Origin: Salvator merianae
Taxonomy: Eukaryota; Chordata; Lepidosauria; Squamata; Teiidae
Reading direction: 5' to 3'
Assembly: GCA_003586115.2 (NCBI GenBank)
Contig: QVOM02000073.1
Location: forward strand, 40,835,192 to 40,899,191
Length of the DNA: 64,000 nucleotides
Shown here in pieces: positions 10,870 to 22,649 of this stretch. The notes under the pieces are model-generated. The model saw nothing but the letters and a program-made list of their open reading frames with translations, had not been told where the DNA came from and made no database searches. How positions within the stretch are numbered: position 1 is the first letter of the stretch; every line of letters starts with the position of its first letter. The translations under genes and the position numbers were made by a program.

Positions 10870-13310
10870 TGGATTACAGAGCCATAAACACTCTTCTCAC
10901 ACCTCAGGAGTAGTGCATATCCACTACTTCCTGTGCCAAAGCATTGGGGAGAGGTACTCATGCCCTTTAGGTGAGAGAAGGGTGTCTTAGGGTAAGGGCA
11001 CAAGGAATGACTCTGCAATGATTACCTCACATCCTGACTCCTTCTGTCATCTCATTATGTTAGGTTGATACATGCTGAGATGACTGAAGAGGCCACTCGT
11101 GCCTGCACATGGAAGCCGATACACAAAGAAGCTGCCAGTCTTGCCCACTCCCCATGCTTAGGCACAGCCACCCATCAACAAATCCTGACCAATTGCAAAG
11201 GAGACAGTAAGTGCTTTGGCTAGGCTAGGATATCGAAGGTGCCATCCCATCAGCCTCTTTAACACTGTAAGGGGAGCCATAGCCAGAAACACTCATGGGG
11301 GAATGAGACTACTGGTGTAAGAGGGAAGGCACTGTCCTGGTATAAGAAGGATACTCCGAATAGATACGCTAAGTTTATAAAACTGGATTTTTCTTTTTTA
11401 AAAAGATATAAATTATAAATTCATAATAAATTGACCACTTCTTTTACAAAAAATAAGGACAGAAGTTTAGTTGTCTATCCTCACCATAAATAGAAAAACA
11501 AGGGAAAAAATCATTTTTTGAGAAATGCTAATATATTCTTTGGAAAGCCAGCAGCTGGCAAGTTAAGAATAAGTTATATCAGTACGTCTGTTACTAATGT
11601 ATCTGTTCCCTTGGGTTTAAACAGTTTTCTTAACCATTTTCTTTCCTCTTTTTTCCCCTCTGTATTTTCCTTTTAAATGCAACAAACTAAAAAATAAATA
11701 AAGATATATGTATCTGTTCTCACCAATAATAAATGATAATGGCTGGAAAAAGTCACCAGATAAAAGACCTACAAAAATACTATTGGTTGTGCCAATAGTT
11801 ATTGTTGCCTTTCATACAGTTCCAAAAGAACTAGAGTAACATCTGAACACCTTGGGCATTGATTCAGACACTATCCATTGGTTATAAAAGGCAGTAGTAC
11901 TGGAACAACATGCTTTCTGTGCCGATACCTCTAATTATCTCAGGTCCTTGGGAAGGATCCAACTGCGAACCAGTGATAAACATTGTTAGACTGTGCACAA
12001 ATTAATAACAACCACCACCACTTTGAAAGGTGACGTTCTCCCAACTCTACTGAAAGTATGCATCTCTTCTGTATTCAGGGAAGTCCTCAATATAGCTATT
12101 TTGACCACAGTCACAAGTGACTGCTCTCCTCATGACACGTAAAAAGAATGCATCAGTAAGATTCTAATCTTTAAGTTGAAAAATCTCTAAGAAAGAACAT
12201 TTTATTTTCTAAGAGCATATGGAATACTTGAATATGACAGGGTTTGAGATCCAATTACGTCTTTATGTTAATGATGTGAAAGAGGCCACCTGAGATCAGC
12301 ACTAAATAGAGATGTGCCAAACTGCCATTCGTCAAATGCGAATGGTGAGTAGAGGCCAAGGGCTATTAGGTGCTTTCCCTAACAGCCTTGGCTCTTTTCA
12401 GCACTGTTCCCCTACACATGAGTAAACCACACGAAGTGGCAGTCTTACACACTTGCTCCATGCACTGTGGCCACCATCATGGGCAAGCCTGCAGCATGTA
12501 TCGGTGCACATATGCATGATATCATGCAACGATATGTGGAGCAGGCAGATATGTTTTCCATTTCCTGCAGTTTACTCACCTGTAAGGGAGTGGTGTCAAA
12601 AAGAGTCAGGGCTGTTACAGAAAGCATCTAACAGTTCTTGGGTTCCAACTGCCTTTTGCATTTGACAAATGGCACTAAAAGCATACAAAGGGAAGAGAAG
12701 GTTTGACTCTTCCTTCCCCAGTTACAAGCATATAAAAACAAACAAAAGTTACAAGCCCACCACACCAGGATTGTTTTTAAATCTCAGAAGGATGTGAGTG
12801 GAGGAACTGGTAAAAGTGTAAAGCAATTTCCAAGGCAAACAGCGGCACACAAAGGAGAGGATTTGGGGGTGGGGGGTTAATAAAAACTGTGAGTGAGAAA
12901 CGAGGATTTAACTCTGCCCCCCTTGATGGACTGTGAAGCAAATGACAATGACACATACAGACATGCACACGTGCAGGCACATGTAGGCAGACAGTCCATT
13001 GTCATGAGTGGCCCTACACCAAGAAGACAGTCCTCTACCTTGAGGGGCTGCCAGAGGACAGCGCTCTGTCCTAAGGCATCCTCTGATCCGGGAACTGTCC
13101 AGTGACTGAAAATGAAGAAAGTTAAGAAGGGAGAGAGCAGGGAAACTCTTGGAGATGCCCATCAACATCACCAGCAGAGACTGTAAAGATACAGAAGAGG
13201 TACAGCAGTTCTAGCCACTGTTTCTTAACTGATACATGCCACATTTATGCAAATCTCTCTCTTCTTTAACAGCAATCCTTCCATCGTTCGGACAGTGGCC
13301 ATTTTACACC
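10870..13310. other. Unassigned intronic DNA
   Basis: No exon recognised. TAGAGATGTGCCAAA at about 12306-12320 looks like one end of a hAT-like MITE (compare 46846), but no matching second end was located. A G-rich run is at 12867-12880. Confidence 0.4.
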
Positions 13311-13319
13311 CATTAACAG

Positions 13320-13480
13320 AACATTTATTTATTTATTTATTTATTTAAAACTTTTCCATACTGCTTCATTCAAAATCTTGGAAGTGATACATAATATAAC
13401 ACACAAGCTTATGATCAGTTAAAAACAACAAAATGATAAAACAATATTAAAAACCTTTGGAGTCAAGATACCCCCACCAG
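13320..13480 (-). repeat. LINE/SINE 3'-tail fragment
   Basis: An ATTT repeat (13323-13346) is followed by AAAACTTTTCCATACTGCTTC and AAAACAAC...AAAACAATATTAAAAACC. This is the usual layout of the minus-strand tail of squamate L2-type LINEs and related SINEs. Confidence 0.5.
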
Positions 13481-13788
13481 ACAATACATTTGTCCACTCA
13501 ACTGCTAGTCATACCACTAAGGCAAACAATTCAGTTTTGAAATAACCTCCAAGTTCTCCCTCACAAAATACATTGGCTATTTTATAAAGAACTTTCAGCT
13601 TCAAGGTCACTAACAGAATTTTTTTGCAATTAATGCTTCACTTCAACCGGTATCAATTAGATTTCTTTTCAATCAGCTCTGCTTCTATTTTGCCTGATGG
13701 TGAAAGCAGATATGCTCTTCATATCTTGAATTATGTGGTAAACTCTTATTCTGGGGGTTACTCTGGGTAAGAACAAGCTAAGGAAACT

Positions 13789-14005
13789 AAGGCTGTGTTC
13801 ACACACAGTAAAGAAAAAAAGCACCTCTGCAGTGGCTTCAAGACTGTTTGGATCTGGGATTGTTCACACTTCAGTCTGCTCCTCCTTCCCCTCATGAACA
13901 TTCTTGGCTATGGAAGATGGATCGGAGATTGAATGAGAACACAAGGGCCACATGCTATTGTCTCTAAGGTGCTGTTGAGATGCATTTTCTGGTATGTGTG
14001 AACCA
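13789..14005. mobile_element. MITE, GGCTGTGATCACAC-end family (copy 2)
   Basis: The left end reads TAAGGCTGTGTTCACACACAG; the right end reads GGTATGTGTGAACCA. The interior shares GGGATTGTTCACACTTCAGTC and CCCCTCATGAACATTCT with copy 3 at 28916-29134. It is about 215 bp and non-coding. Confidence 0.7.
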
Positions 14006-14024
14006 AGTCATAGGAACATTTTGC

Positions 14025-15360
14025 TTTATTTTTATTTATTTACTTAGGAAATTAATATACCACCCTATACCACTGTCCAAGGGCAGGTTACAATAAACTT
14101 TAAAACACATTTAAAGAAAAAGATGAAATATGGTAAACTAATCAAAAAGCTAAGCTAAAGAAATTGCTTCTAACAAGGCTCCAGTAACCACCCACTCCTG
14201 GTGCCTGGCATATTTCTGTAGGGAGATTATTCTAGAATCTGGGCACCACAAATGAGCACACACTCTCAAAGCTCTGCTACTCATGCCTTCTCTAAAGACG
14301 GATTAACACAGAGAGTTTCTTCAGAAGATCTTAATTGTCAGAAGGAGGCGTTCCCTCAAATATTTGGGGCCCAGGGCTTTGAAGTCAACATTAACACCCT
14401 AAGTTGGATCCAGAAGCAAAGAGGTAACCAGTGCAGTTCTCTAAGGACAGGTGTTATATGGGTCCTTATAGAGACTCCTACTATCAGCCTCCCTGCAGAA
14501 TGGTGCACTGGTTCCAACTTCTGGGTCCTCGTTAGGGGAAGCCCCATGTACAGCGCAGATTGGTAATCCATCTGAGGCTTCACAAGAGCCTGGATCACAA
14601 TGACCAGATGATCTCTGTCAAGGAAGAGCTTCAGCTATCTAACAAGCCTAAGCTGTAAGAGTTCCTGGCTACTGGTGCCATATGAAGCTCAAGTGAAAGA
14701 TGTGAGTCCAGGATGATTCCCAAATTCTGAACCTGATCATTACAGGGAAGTCTCACCCTGTCAAGAACTAGAGGTCTGCTAAGTTCCTTGACATGAGAAC
14801 CTGGAATACACAAGACCTCCATTTTGCCAGGATTCAGTTTCAAAAAGTTGGACCACATCCAGCCCATTGCTGCCACTAGGCACTAGTTAAGAACTTCAAC
14901 TGTCTCACCTCATTACCTCTCCCAGCGGCTTCATACAGATGTTAAAAAGCAAAGGAATAAGATTGATCCCTGAGGAACTCCTGCAAGTAAGATCTCAAGG
15001 TGAGGAACAAAAATCCCCATGAACATTCTCTGAAAACCTGCCACGGAAATAAGACTGAAATAATTGAAGAGTGATGCTTGTAATTTCTGGATTCAATAGC
15101 CTATCTAAAGTGATTCTGTGGATGACCACATCAAAAGCTTCTGAGAAATCCATGAGTACCAGAAAGGCAGTATTCCCTATGTCTCTCTCCTGCCACCAGT
15201 CATCCATTAGGGCAGCCAAGGCAGTCTCAGTGCCATGTGCAGTCCTGAAGTCAGATTGCAATGGGTCTAGATAATCTGCTTCATCCAAGGATGCTTGCAT
15301 TTGCACCATCACTGCATTCTCAAGGACCTTGGCCACAATCAGAAAGTTGGTAACTGGAGG
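14025..15360 (-). mobile_element. L2-type LINE, 3' half of reverse transcriptase and tail
   Basis: The minus strand, in several frames broken by shifts and stops, encodes parts of a non-LTR reverse transcriptase in the right order: DPLQSDFRTAHGTETALAAL and FLVLMDFSEAFDVV (15295-15120), FLKLNPGKMEVL and VQNLGIILDSHLSLE (14850-14690), then LVKPQMDYQSALYMGLPL and ITPVLRELHWLPL (14590-14390). The tail is at 14025-14090 (TTTATTTATTTACTTAGG). These blocks match the L2-clade LINEs of reptiles as I remember them. The FADD catalytic block is not visible in frame. The copy is decayed and inactive. Confidence 0.85.
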
Positions 15361-15739
15361 AGGGCCTCTTAAAAAGAGGGCAGATCACCAGTTTTACATT
15401 TCATCTGCTTCTCAGGTTTCTTCTTTCTTTCTTTTACCTTTAAGAGTTGTGATGTACTTGCCAAATTTTCCTGTTAGTTCATCTCTTTCTTGCTAGTTCA
15501 TATCTTGCTAGTTAACCAAATGAAACACAGTAATTTTGGCATGCAGACAAAACGTTTTGGGGTTATTTCTAGGGCATTTTTGCTCAGTACTGCAGATATC
15601 TTAAGACAAATTTCCTAAAGGAAAAAATTGGTTAACAACGAATTGGCACAGTTCTTTTAGATCTTCTGAATTGACTCAATTCACATGGGACTAGGATCTC
15701 TCATTTTAAAGACAGAGGTCTCTTCTGGAAAATCACCTT

Positions 15740-16060
15740 ATCTACCTACCTATCTATAGCCCTCCCTTCACCAAAAGGTCCCAAGAGTGGGTCACAGTAA
15801 GGAAAAAATAAAACAAAATAGAGTATTCTTAAAACATCTTTAAAAGATAATCTTTTCTCCCACCCTCCCTGGCAGGAAAACACCCAAAGGAAACTACACG
15901 TCAAAGGTCTGGGTGAAGAGGCATGTTTTAAACAGGCGCTGAAAACCATATAATGTAGGCGGTCTGGCAAACCTCCAGAGGGAGGCCATTCCAGAATCTG
16001 AGTGCCTATAAATTCTGTTGGGGAAGCAATCATGAGCACTACTTCCCATAACCCTCAGTT
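15740..16060 (-). mobile_element. L2-type LINE 3'-region fragment
   Basis: The plus strand shows AGAGTGGGTCACAGTAAGG and, at 15955-16005, TAGGCGGTCTGGCAAACCTC followed by GAGGGAGGCCATTCCAGAATCTGAGTGCC (long word split at GGAGGCCATT), the reverse of 3' sequence found next to L2-type copies here (compare 14220-14250). It has no usable frame. Confidence 0.5.
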
Positions 16061-16644
16061 TTCCATTGCCAGCAATAATAGTCCAATCCTCCTCACTGGA
16101 GTACCATGCGACATAAGAAAGTCACATTTCCCTCAGTGCCTCTAAACAAAGCTGCACTGACTGAGACCATGCTAAAAGATAACTGTATTGTACTTAAAAT
16201 GGAAGACATGAGTCAGCAAGCCTTCACACAGAGCAAGAGTCATGGGATTACTAATATTCTTTCTGGCATTGCAGCAGCAGCCTGGCTTACAGAAATATAA
16301 GAAATGAGCATTTCTTTGGTGTAACTGGAAAAGTTTCACCAGCTAAATAAATGGGCATAATATCAGTTAAAGTTAAAAGGGAAATAAAACGTGTTAGTGG
16401 TGTGAGTGGAGATAACATCATATAAGACTTAGACTCCATATTCCAAATAATCGAGAATATTACTTTTCTGTATAGTTCCAAGCACAAGATGAGGTACTTG
16501 TTCTTGAAAATCCACACAACTCCAGAGAATGCCTTATTGCTGACCCACAAAGTAAGCAAATAAGTGATTTAGAAGTACATCAGAAGTAGATCAAACACTT
16601 GAGGGACAGCAGATGACAAACTGAATGCCAGAAATCAGTTTTTC

Positions 16645-16851
16645 TTGATCAGAATCAAGAGAGCACCTTCAAAGAAGCCCCTCCTATGCAATGACAGAGC
16701 CGGAAGCCAAATTACTAAGCAGACAGCTGCTGGTCCTTCACCAGCTGAAATTAGCATATTGTCAGAAGCACCTCTGATGCTGAAATATTGTGATGCTGAC
16801 CAGGATGCCCTGGGACTTGTTTCTTGCATTCTGAAACAAGAAGTAGATTGA
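16645..16851 (+). pseudogene. Possible Ty3/Gypsy RNase H-region relic
   Basis: A 68-codon frame contains ISILSEAPLMLKYCDADQDA followed by LGLVSCILKQEVD. This resembles the block ...APVLKYFD..., DASQDGLGACLLQ of Ty3/Gypsy polymerases at the RT/RNase H junction, with a segment missing. No LTR, integrase or other pol domain was recognised beside it. The resemblance is by eye and short, so it may be chance. Confidence 0.3.
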
Positions 16852-17439
16852 AAACACTGCTAGCTCTGTATTTTCAAAAGGAAGGGCGTGTCTTCCTCCT
16901 CTCCTTAAAAGTCCCTGTTAAATCTGCCATACACTGACTTAAAAATGTATCTTTAAAACCTGAAATGATTATTTATCTTTCAAAACATAGCCTTTTTGAT
17001 CAGACCCTGCTGGGTCAGATGTTGGATCTGATGCGTTTGTGGCTCACAAAATGGTTCCACAAGGGTGGCAGGAGTAGGATGAGGCTCCAGTGAGAAACCT
17101 TTGGGTGAACCTATCAATCCTTGCTTTGCTCACTTGATCAAAGGAACAAACAGAGGAGGAAGCTCATAATTCCATATAGTCACGATAGCTATATATAGCA
17201 GTAGATCTGACACTATAGGAAGACAATTTAAAGAACAAGACCATGCAAACAAGTAGTGGCCATAACAGTTATAAGCATTCTTACTATCAAAACAGTCCTA
17301 CTCTGGATTCCAGACTTATGCTAAAATTTGTCATGAGTATACACTATATAAGATTACATTAATTGAGAGGTCCTGGAGATAATGCTATATTGTTGATTTT
17401 TTAAAATTTTCCTTAGAATTGTGGTTATATACACTTAAT

Positions 17440-17470
17440 AATAATAATAATAAAAAAAAAAAAAAAAACC
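17440..17470. repeat. ATA and poly(A) microsatellite
   Basis: AATAATAATAATAATA runs into an A tract of about 18 bases. Confidence 0.85.
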
Positions 17471-17499
17471 AAGGAAGGTCAAAGGGATGATCCCAAATG

Positions 17500-19645
17500 G
17501 AGCTTTGCTCCACTCCATGGTCTGATCCTGAAAGAAGTATATAGTTATCACAACTATGTGCATCCTGTCTCACACAGTGGCCCACAAATTGCTTCTGGGC
17601 ATTCTCAAGTAGACGACAAAGGCAAAACGTTCACCTGCTCTCAAATTCCTTCAAATGACCTTTAGAGGCATCCTGCCTGCCTCTCCAACATGGAGGCAGT
17701 ACCTAGGCATCTATTCTAGTAGCCACTGATACACTTGTCCTCCGTGAATTTGTCTAACTCTTTCTTAAAGCTATCCAGGCTGGTTGCTGTCACCACCTCT
17801 TCTGGTAGTAAATTGCACAGATCGATAACCCTCTCGGCGAAAAAAAAAATACTTAGCCTTGCAGGTCCTAACACTCTGTCCATCAGCTTCATAGAGTGTG
17901 CCTGGTTCAAGAGTTGTGCGATATAGAAAATATTTTTTCTATATCCACTTTCCCACACTGTGCATGATTTTATATACTTCTGTCAGGTCACCCCTTAAAT
18001 GTCATCTTTCAAGACTGAAGAGGCCTAGATGTTGCAGCCTAATTTCATAAAGTAGGTGTTCCAGCCCCTTGATAATTCTGGCGGCCTTTTCTTTACTTTT
18101 TCCAGTTCCACAATATCCTTTCTGAGATATGGTGATCAGAATTGTACACAATATTTCAAATGTGGCCTCACCATAGATTTATAAAAAGGCACGATGCTTG
18201 CCAGCTTATTTTCTATTCCCTTCCCAATTATCTGTAGCACTGAATTTGTCTTTTTACTGCTTCTATGCACTAGTCAACACATTCATTAAGCTGCCCACCA
18301 GAACCCTAAGATCCCTTCCTAGTCTGTCATAGAAAGCTCAGTCCCTCTATTTATATGTGTATTTGGGGTTCTTTACCTCAGTGTGCATCACTATGCACTT
18401 GCTAAGACTGATGTGTATTTGACACTTCATTGCCCATTCAGCCAATGACAAGAAATTCCTCTAGAGCTCTTCGCAATCTCTTTCACATTTTACTACACTG
18501 AATAATTTAGTGTCATCAGCAAACTTTGCTATCTCACAACTTACTCTTAATTCTACATCATTTATGAATGAATTAAAAAGCATAGATCCCAATACTAAAC
18601 CTGGGGGACCCCACTTCTCACCTCTTTCCACTCCTAGAACTGGACTTTTATTACTTCTCTCTGTTCCTGACCTTTAGCCAGTTACCAATCTATGGTCCTG
18701 TTCACACTTGCTGGCCTGGTATGTTATAGCAATAGCATACTAGGTCAGTAAGGATCAGGCGTGGTGGTGGCCATCTGTACTTCATGCGCTGGAAAAGCCC
18801 CATACTAGGCCAGCAGCACTCAAAGTGTGAATGGTCAGGTCAGGGCAAGCCAGATCACCATGCCAACATCTGCAGCAACATCTGGCATGCGCCTGGACAT
18901 TGCCATAGTAATCTGGATGCTGCACAGAACTGCACAACTGCAGTCAGGCCACCATGCACATTCACTGTACCCAGAAGAGGATGTAGACGCTACTGAACAG
19001 GAGCGATTTTGCCTCTCCTGGTTAAGCTGTGGACTGTTTTTTTAGCAGTTCAGCACTGGATGGCTCTGGGACAACCTGTGACAACTTCTAGCGTGTTACC
19101 ATGGCTCCCCAGTGTGGACGTACTTATACAGTGAGCAGACTGGTGTTCACTAAGAGTTAAATGCGAACAGGCCACAGGACAGGACCTGTTATCTTATTCC
19201 ATGACTGATGAATTTATTCAGGAGCTTTTGATGAGGTACTTTGTCCAAAGCCTTCTGAAAGTCCAGATAGACAATATCAATTGGGTCACCTTTATCCACC
19301 TGTTTATTAACACTCTCAAAGAATTCTAACAAGTTAGTAAGGCATGAGTTACCTTTACAGAAGCCAAGCTAATCTTCTTTCAGCGATGCTTAAATCTCTG
19401 CATTCTCTATGTCCTCTTTAATTATCCTTTTCTGACTATTGTCATCTAATGGTCCAATGGCTTTTCTGGTTGGATTCCTACTTCTGATGTACTTTAAAAA
19501 GTTCTCGTTATTTCTTTTGATGCTCTAAGCAATGAGTTCCTCAGAATTCTTCTTAGCATTCCTGATTGCCTCATCCTCCATTTTTCTTTGCTTGACTTTC
19601 AGTTTGAAATCCTGAAGAACTAGAAACTTTGCTCACTCTTCTGGG
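17500..19645 (-). mobile_element. CR1-type LINE, split by a MITE
   Basis: The minus strand encodes non-LTR reverse transcriptase blocks. At 19380-19240 the sense reads through CLTNLLEFFESVN-like and DIVYLDFQKAF-like sequence. At 18640-18500 it gives SGVPQ, then FINDVELRVSCEIAKFADD with the catalytic FADD (LFSVV follows). At 17958-17716 the C-terminal block FAERVIDLCNLLPEEVV and SLDSFKKELDKF is clear. The order is correct for a CR1-clade LINE with a truncated 5' end. Stops and shifts show it is dead. A 480-bp MITE (18694-19173) breaks it; the copy at 41000-42460 reads across that point without the insertion. Confidence 0.85.
18694..19173. mobile_element. MITE, GGGCCTGTT-end family (copy 2), inside a CR1
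   Basis: The left end GGTCCTGTTCACAC and right end GCGAACAGGCC are near-inverse. The boundaries are set by the interrupted LINE: flanking sequence reads CAGTTACCAATCTAT before it and AGGACCTGTTATCTTATTCC after it, which are adjacent (ACAAGGACCTGTCCTCCTATTCC) in the CR1 at 42250-42290. Shared interior words with 42542-42933 include CACTCAAAGTGT and AAGCTGTGGAC. Confidence 0.7.
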
Positions 19646-19649
19646 ACCA

Positions 19650-20110
19650 TTCATGTGATGCTAATTAAATCATACTGCATTTAATTTACAAAAACTAGAA
19701 GTTCAGCATTGCTAAATGTAGCATAGGTGTACATATACAGCACACAGTTTTACTATCATGGCAGGAATAAGTATAATGTGACCCAAGGGCCACACGTGAA
19801 TGTTTTCCTTTCACCCACATGTTGTCACAGAGACACAGAATGGCATAGAGAAAAGAAAGTCCAGCATTCTGCAGTCCCAGAGCACCACGGCATCACTCCC
19901 TTCCTGGTGTGCTGGACTGGGTGTTGTGTGGTGCTCAACATTGGCACAGCTTCCAAGCAAGCAGGTGAAATGGATGTCTTTGCAGTCACTGATCATGCTG
20001 TAGAATGTCCCATGCAGCATTCTGGTGGGTGCACTGCCTGTAGTTTTAGGAGAAGGATGCTAACCCACTCTGATGACCATGTGCTCACAGCCTAGTTCTA
20101 TGTTAACAGA
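19650..20110. other. Unassigned intronic DNA
   Basis: Open frames of up to 122 codons are present, but no domain, splice structure or repeat is recognised. Confidence 0.4.
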
Positions 20111-20115
20111 ATTCT

Positions 20116-20420
20116 AGCACTATGAACCTATCCAGACAGGGAGAATATAGTGCCATTATGGCACTGCTATTGTGGGATTGCCACCTGACTCTGATGGCAG
20201 GTTTTCCTGAAACAGCACTATTACTTACCTTGTAACTAGAGCTGCCATTGTTGCTCTGGCCATTGTACATGTGCATGGGCCAAAAAAGGCAGCCATGCAT
20301 GCGCAGTGGTCACAATCACACATTTATGAGTATTTTGTGCTGTCGAAATATCCAACTGTGCACATCACTAAAATGCACACTGTGTGGGGTCTTGGCACTG
20401 TCTAGCCAACAGAAAATAAT
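20116..20420. mobile_element. MITE, GCATCCAGACA-end family (copy 2)
   Basis: It begins ACCTATCCAGACAGGG and ends near CACTGTCTAGCC. GTGGGATTGCCAC, TGCATGCGCAGTGG and TATTTTGTGCTGTCGAAATA parallel the copy at 8684-9151 (TTGGGATTGCCAC, TATTTCATATCGTCAAAATA). Confidence 0.55.
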
Positions 20421-20429
20421 TCTGGAGGG

Positions 20430-21430
20430 GATTTTCCTCAGAATATTGCCGGCTAGTGCAATATGCAGCTGGCATCTGGAGCTGGCCTATGATTCACAGA
20501 AAAATATTTACTCAAATAAATCCCATACACATTTGGTAGAATTTAATACAGAGAGAATACAGCCCTGTTTTAGGGCAGTAATTCTTGCCTTATAACCTGT
20601 ACTTTGGTTGTTATATTAATCTGTTTCCAACTAGTATTTACAGAAAAAACAAAAAAAAACAAAACAGAATGATATGTTTCATCCTATAGCATGTTTGCAA
20701 ATAATCAAGGAAAGAGTTTGGCTGTTATTTAACAAGAGTTTGGTTATTATTACTTTGTTCTCTGATAGGATGTCAGGGTGGGGTTGCCATCAATCAGGAC
20801 ACAGGATCAGTGATATCAAGACTGAATCAAAGCAGTATGGAGGGAAGAACTTATTATGCCCCCAAAGCATTTGGGGTTTCAGAACAACAACATCAATAAA
20901 GCCTCAAAAATCCATGGGTTCATCTTGCTTATGTGGATAGAAGATGCTTCTACCAAGGGGTTATTTACCTGTATATATTTTTTGTGAGGGAAAACAGTAT
21001 TTTTTAGTCAAAAGATATAAAATATACAGAAAAAATAAATTATGTAAATAGTACACAAAAAGATCTAATAAATATGCACTTACGATATATAACTCGCAAT
21101 ATCGCTGCAATAATGAAGATGTATATACACATATTTATATTTTAAATAAAAACTCTGTCATAGTCTTAAAATAAAAATGCAACATCAAATATCAAAACAG
21201 ACAGCATGAAATATATAACTTGCATTGGAGTGTATTTGTTGGCTCCTTGGAGACTATATACATAAAGAACTTAAGACATTTCTGTATATCTCTTTTATTA
21301 AAAGTGTGATAAGAATTTTTTCAAAAACTCCTTTTAAAACTGAACTCCTTTTGCTGACAAAAACAATAGGCATTCTCCTACTTCATTCTTTCACCTTGAA
21401 GCCTGTCAATACCTTCCTGGCAACCGCTGC
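20430..21430. other. Unassigned AT-rich intronic DNA
   Basis: No gene or element recognised; 20960-21200 is strongly AT-rich (TATAAAATATACAG and similar). Confidence 0.4.
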
Positions 21431-21439
21431 CATCCCAAT

Positions 21440-21685
21440 TTTCTGTGGCCCTGATTGCAGTGATTTCCCTTGATTTCGAGGAAGCTTTTGACTCAGTATC
21501 ACATTCCTATTTGTCCAAAGTACTTAATTCAATGGATTTCAGTCAAAATATTATTCACTTGGTGGACAATATGTACAAAGATAACTATGCTAAGGCCCAA
21601 GTTAATAATTCTTATATTGAGTGTTTTGATCTATCCAAGGGTACCAAGCAAAGGTGCCCACCACTATCACCTAATTTCTAATTTT
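21440..21685 (+). mobile_element. L1-type LINE reverse transcriptase fragment
   Basis: The plus strand encodes AVISLDFEEAFDSVSHSYLS and, further on, LSKGTKQRCPPLSP. These match the L1-clade blocks ISLDAEKAFDxVxWxYL and GxRQGCPLSP. The frame stops abruptly after LSP, where the adjoining fragment begins in the opposite orientation. Confidence 0.8.
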
Positions 21686-21689
21686 TTAG

Positions 21690-22645
21690 AATTTTATTAT
21701 TTCAATGTAATGAGTACAGTCACAACTATTACATTATATATACGCACACACACATGACACATAACACAACCTAGTACAACGAAACATTATGCAAATGTAC
21801 ATCAAACAACATCCTCATTCTCAATCCCCCCCTTCCCCAGGCTCTGGTGTGTATATTTGTTAGTTACGTTGCATAATCCATTTTTCTATAATATATTTTC
21901 CAAGCACGTTTAATTCTCTTACCATGTCAACTTTACCTAACAGTGGCTCCCATTCCTTTAGGAATACAGTGCTTAAAGTTTCCCCCTCCATGCTTGCTTT
22001 GTATGTTCAAATACTGTCGTTAATTAACAATTCCCATAACTTTGTACCAATCCTGTATTACAACCTGTTCAAAGTTTTTCCAGTTTCTAGGTATTATTGT
22101 CTTAGCTGCACAAAGTAGACAGTGCAAGAGTTGTTTCTGGTGAATATCCATTCTCAATCTATGAAACTCGTAAGTAGATTCTAGTGGTTTTGGAAGATAA
22201 ATGTGGAAATATTTTCCTAATGTCTTGATCTATTTTGGTCCAAAATGTTTCAACTTTTGGACAGTTCCACCACAAATGAAAGTAACAAGGTTTGACACCA
22301 TACCCTCTCCAGCATTTTGTGTTACCACTGCCTGTGATTCTAGTCAGTTGGAAAGAAATTTTACACCATCAAAGAATTACTTTTGTATATAATTCTCTTA
22401 TCTTAATTGATATGGAATACCACTTCTGTTTTGAATTGATAAGACTTTGCCAGATCTCATCTGCAATAGATTCCTGTAAGTCTGATTCCCAGTTCCCTTT
22501 GATTGTATCCACCAAGGGTTTTTGTGATTCAGTTAACAACGAATAAACTTTGGAAACTAATAATTTGAATAGAATTTGGGTGTGCTGATAGCATGCTGCT
22601 GCTGGAGCACCTGACAGTATGGCAAGTGAAGACTGTTCCATAAGT
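21690..22645 (-). mobile_element. L1-type LINE ORF2 C-terminal fragment and 3' end
   Basis: The minus strand encodes GNWESDLQESIADEIWQSLI (about 22500-22440) and downstream CWRGYGVKPCYFHLWWNCPK (about 22310-22250). These resemble the end of L1 ORF2 (W..DL...I....W and CWRC......HMWW.C). The AT-rich 21690-22200 would be its 3' part. Together with the plus-strand piece next to it, this forms a tail-to-tail junction at about 21686. Confidence 0.7.
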
Positions 22646-22649
22646 GATT

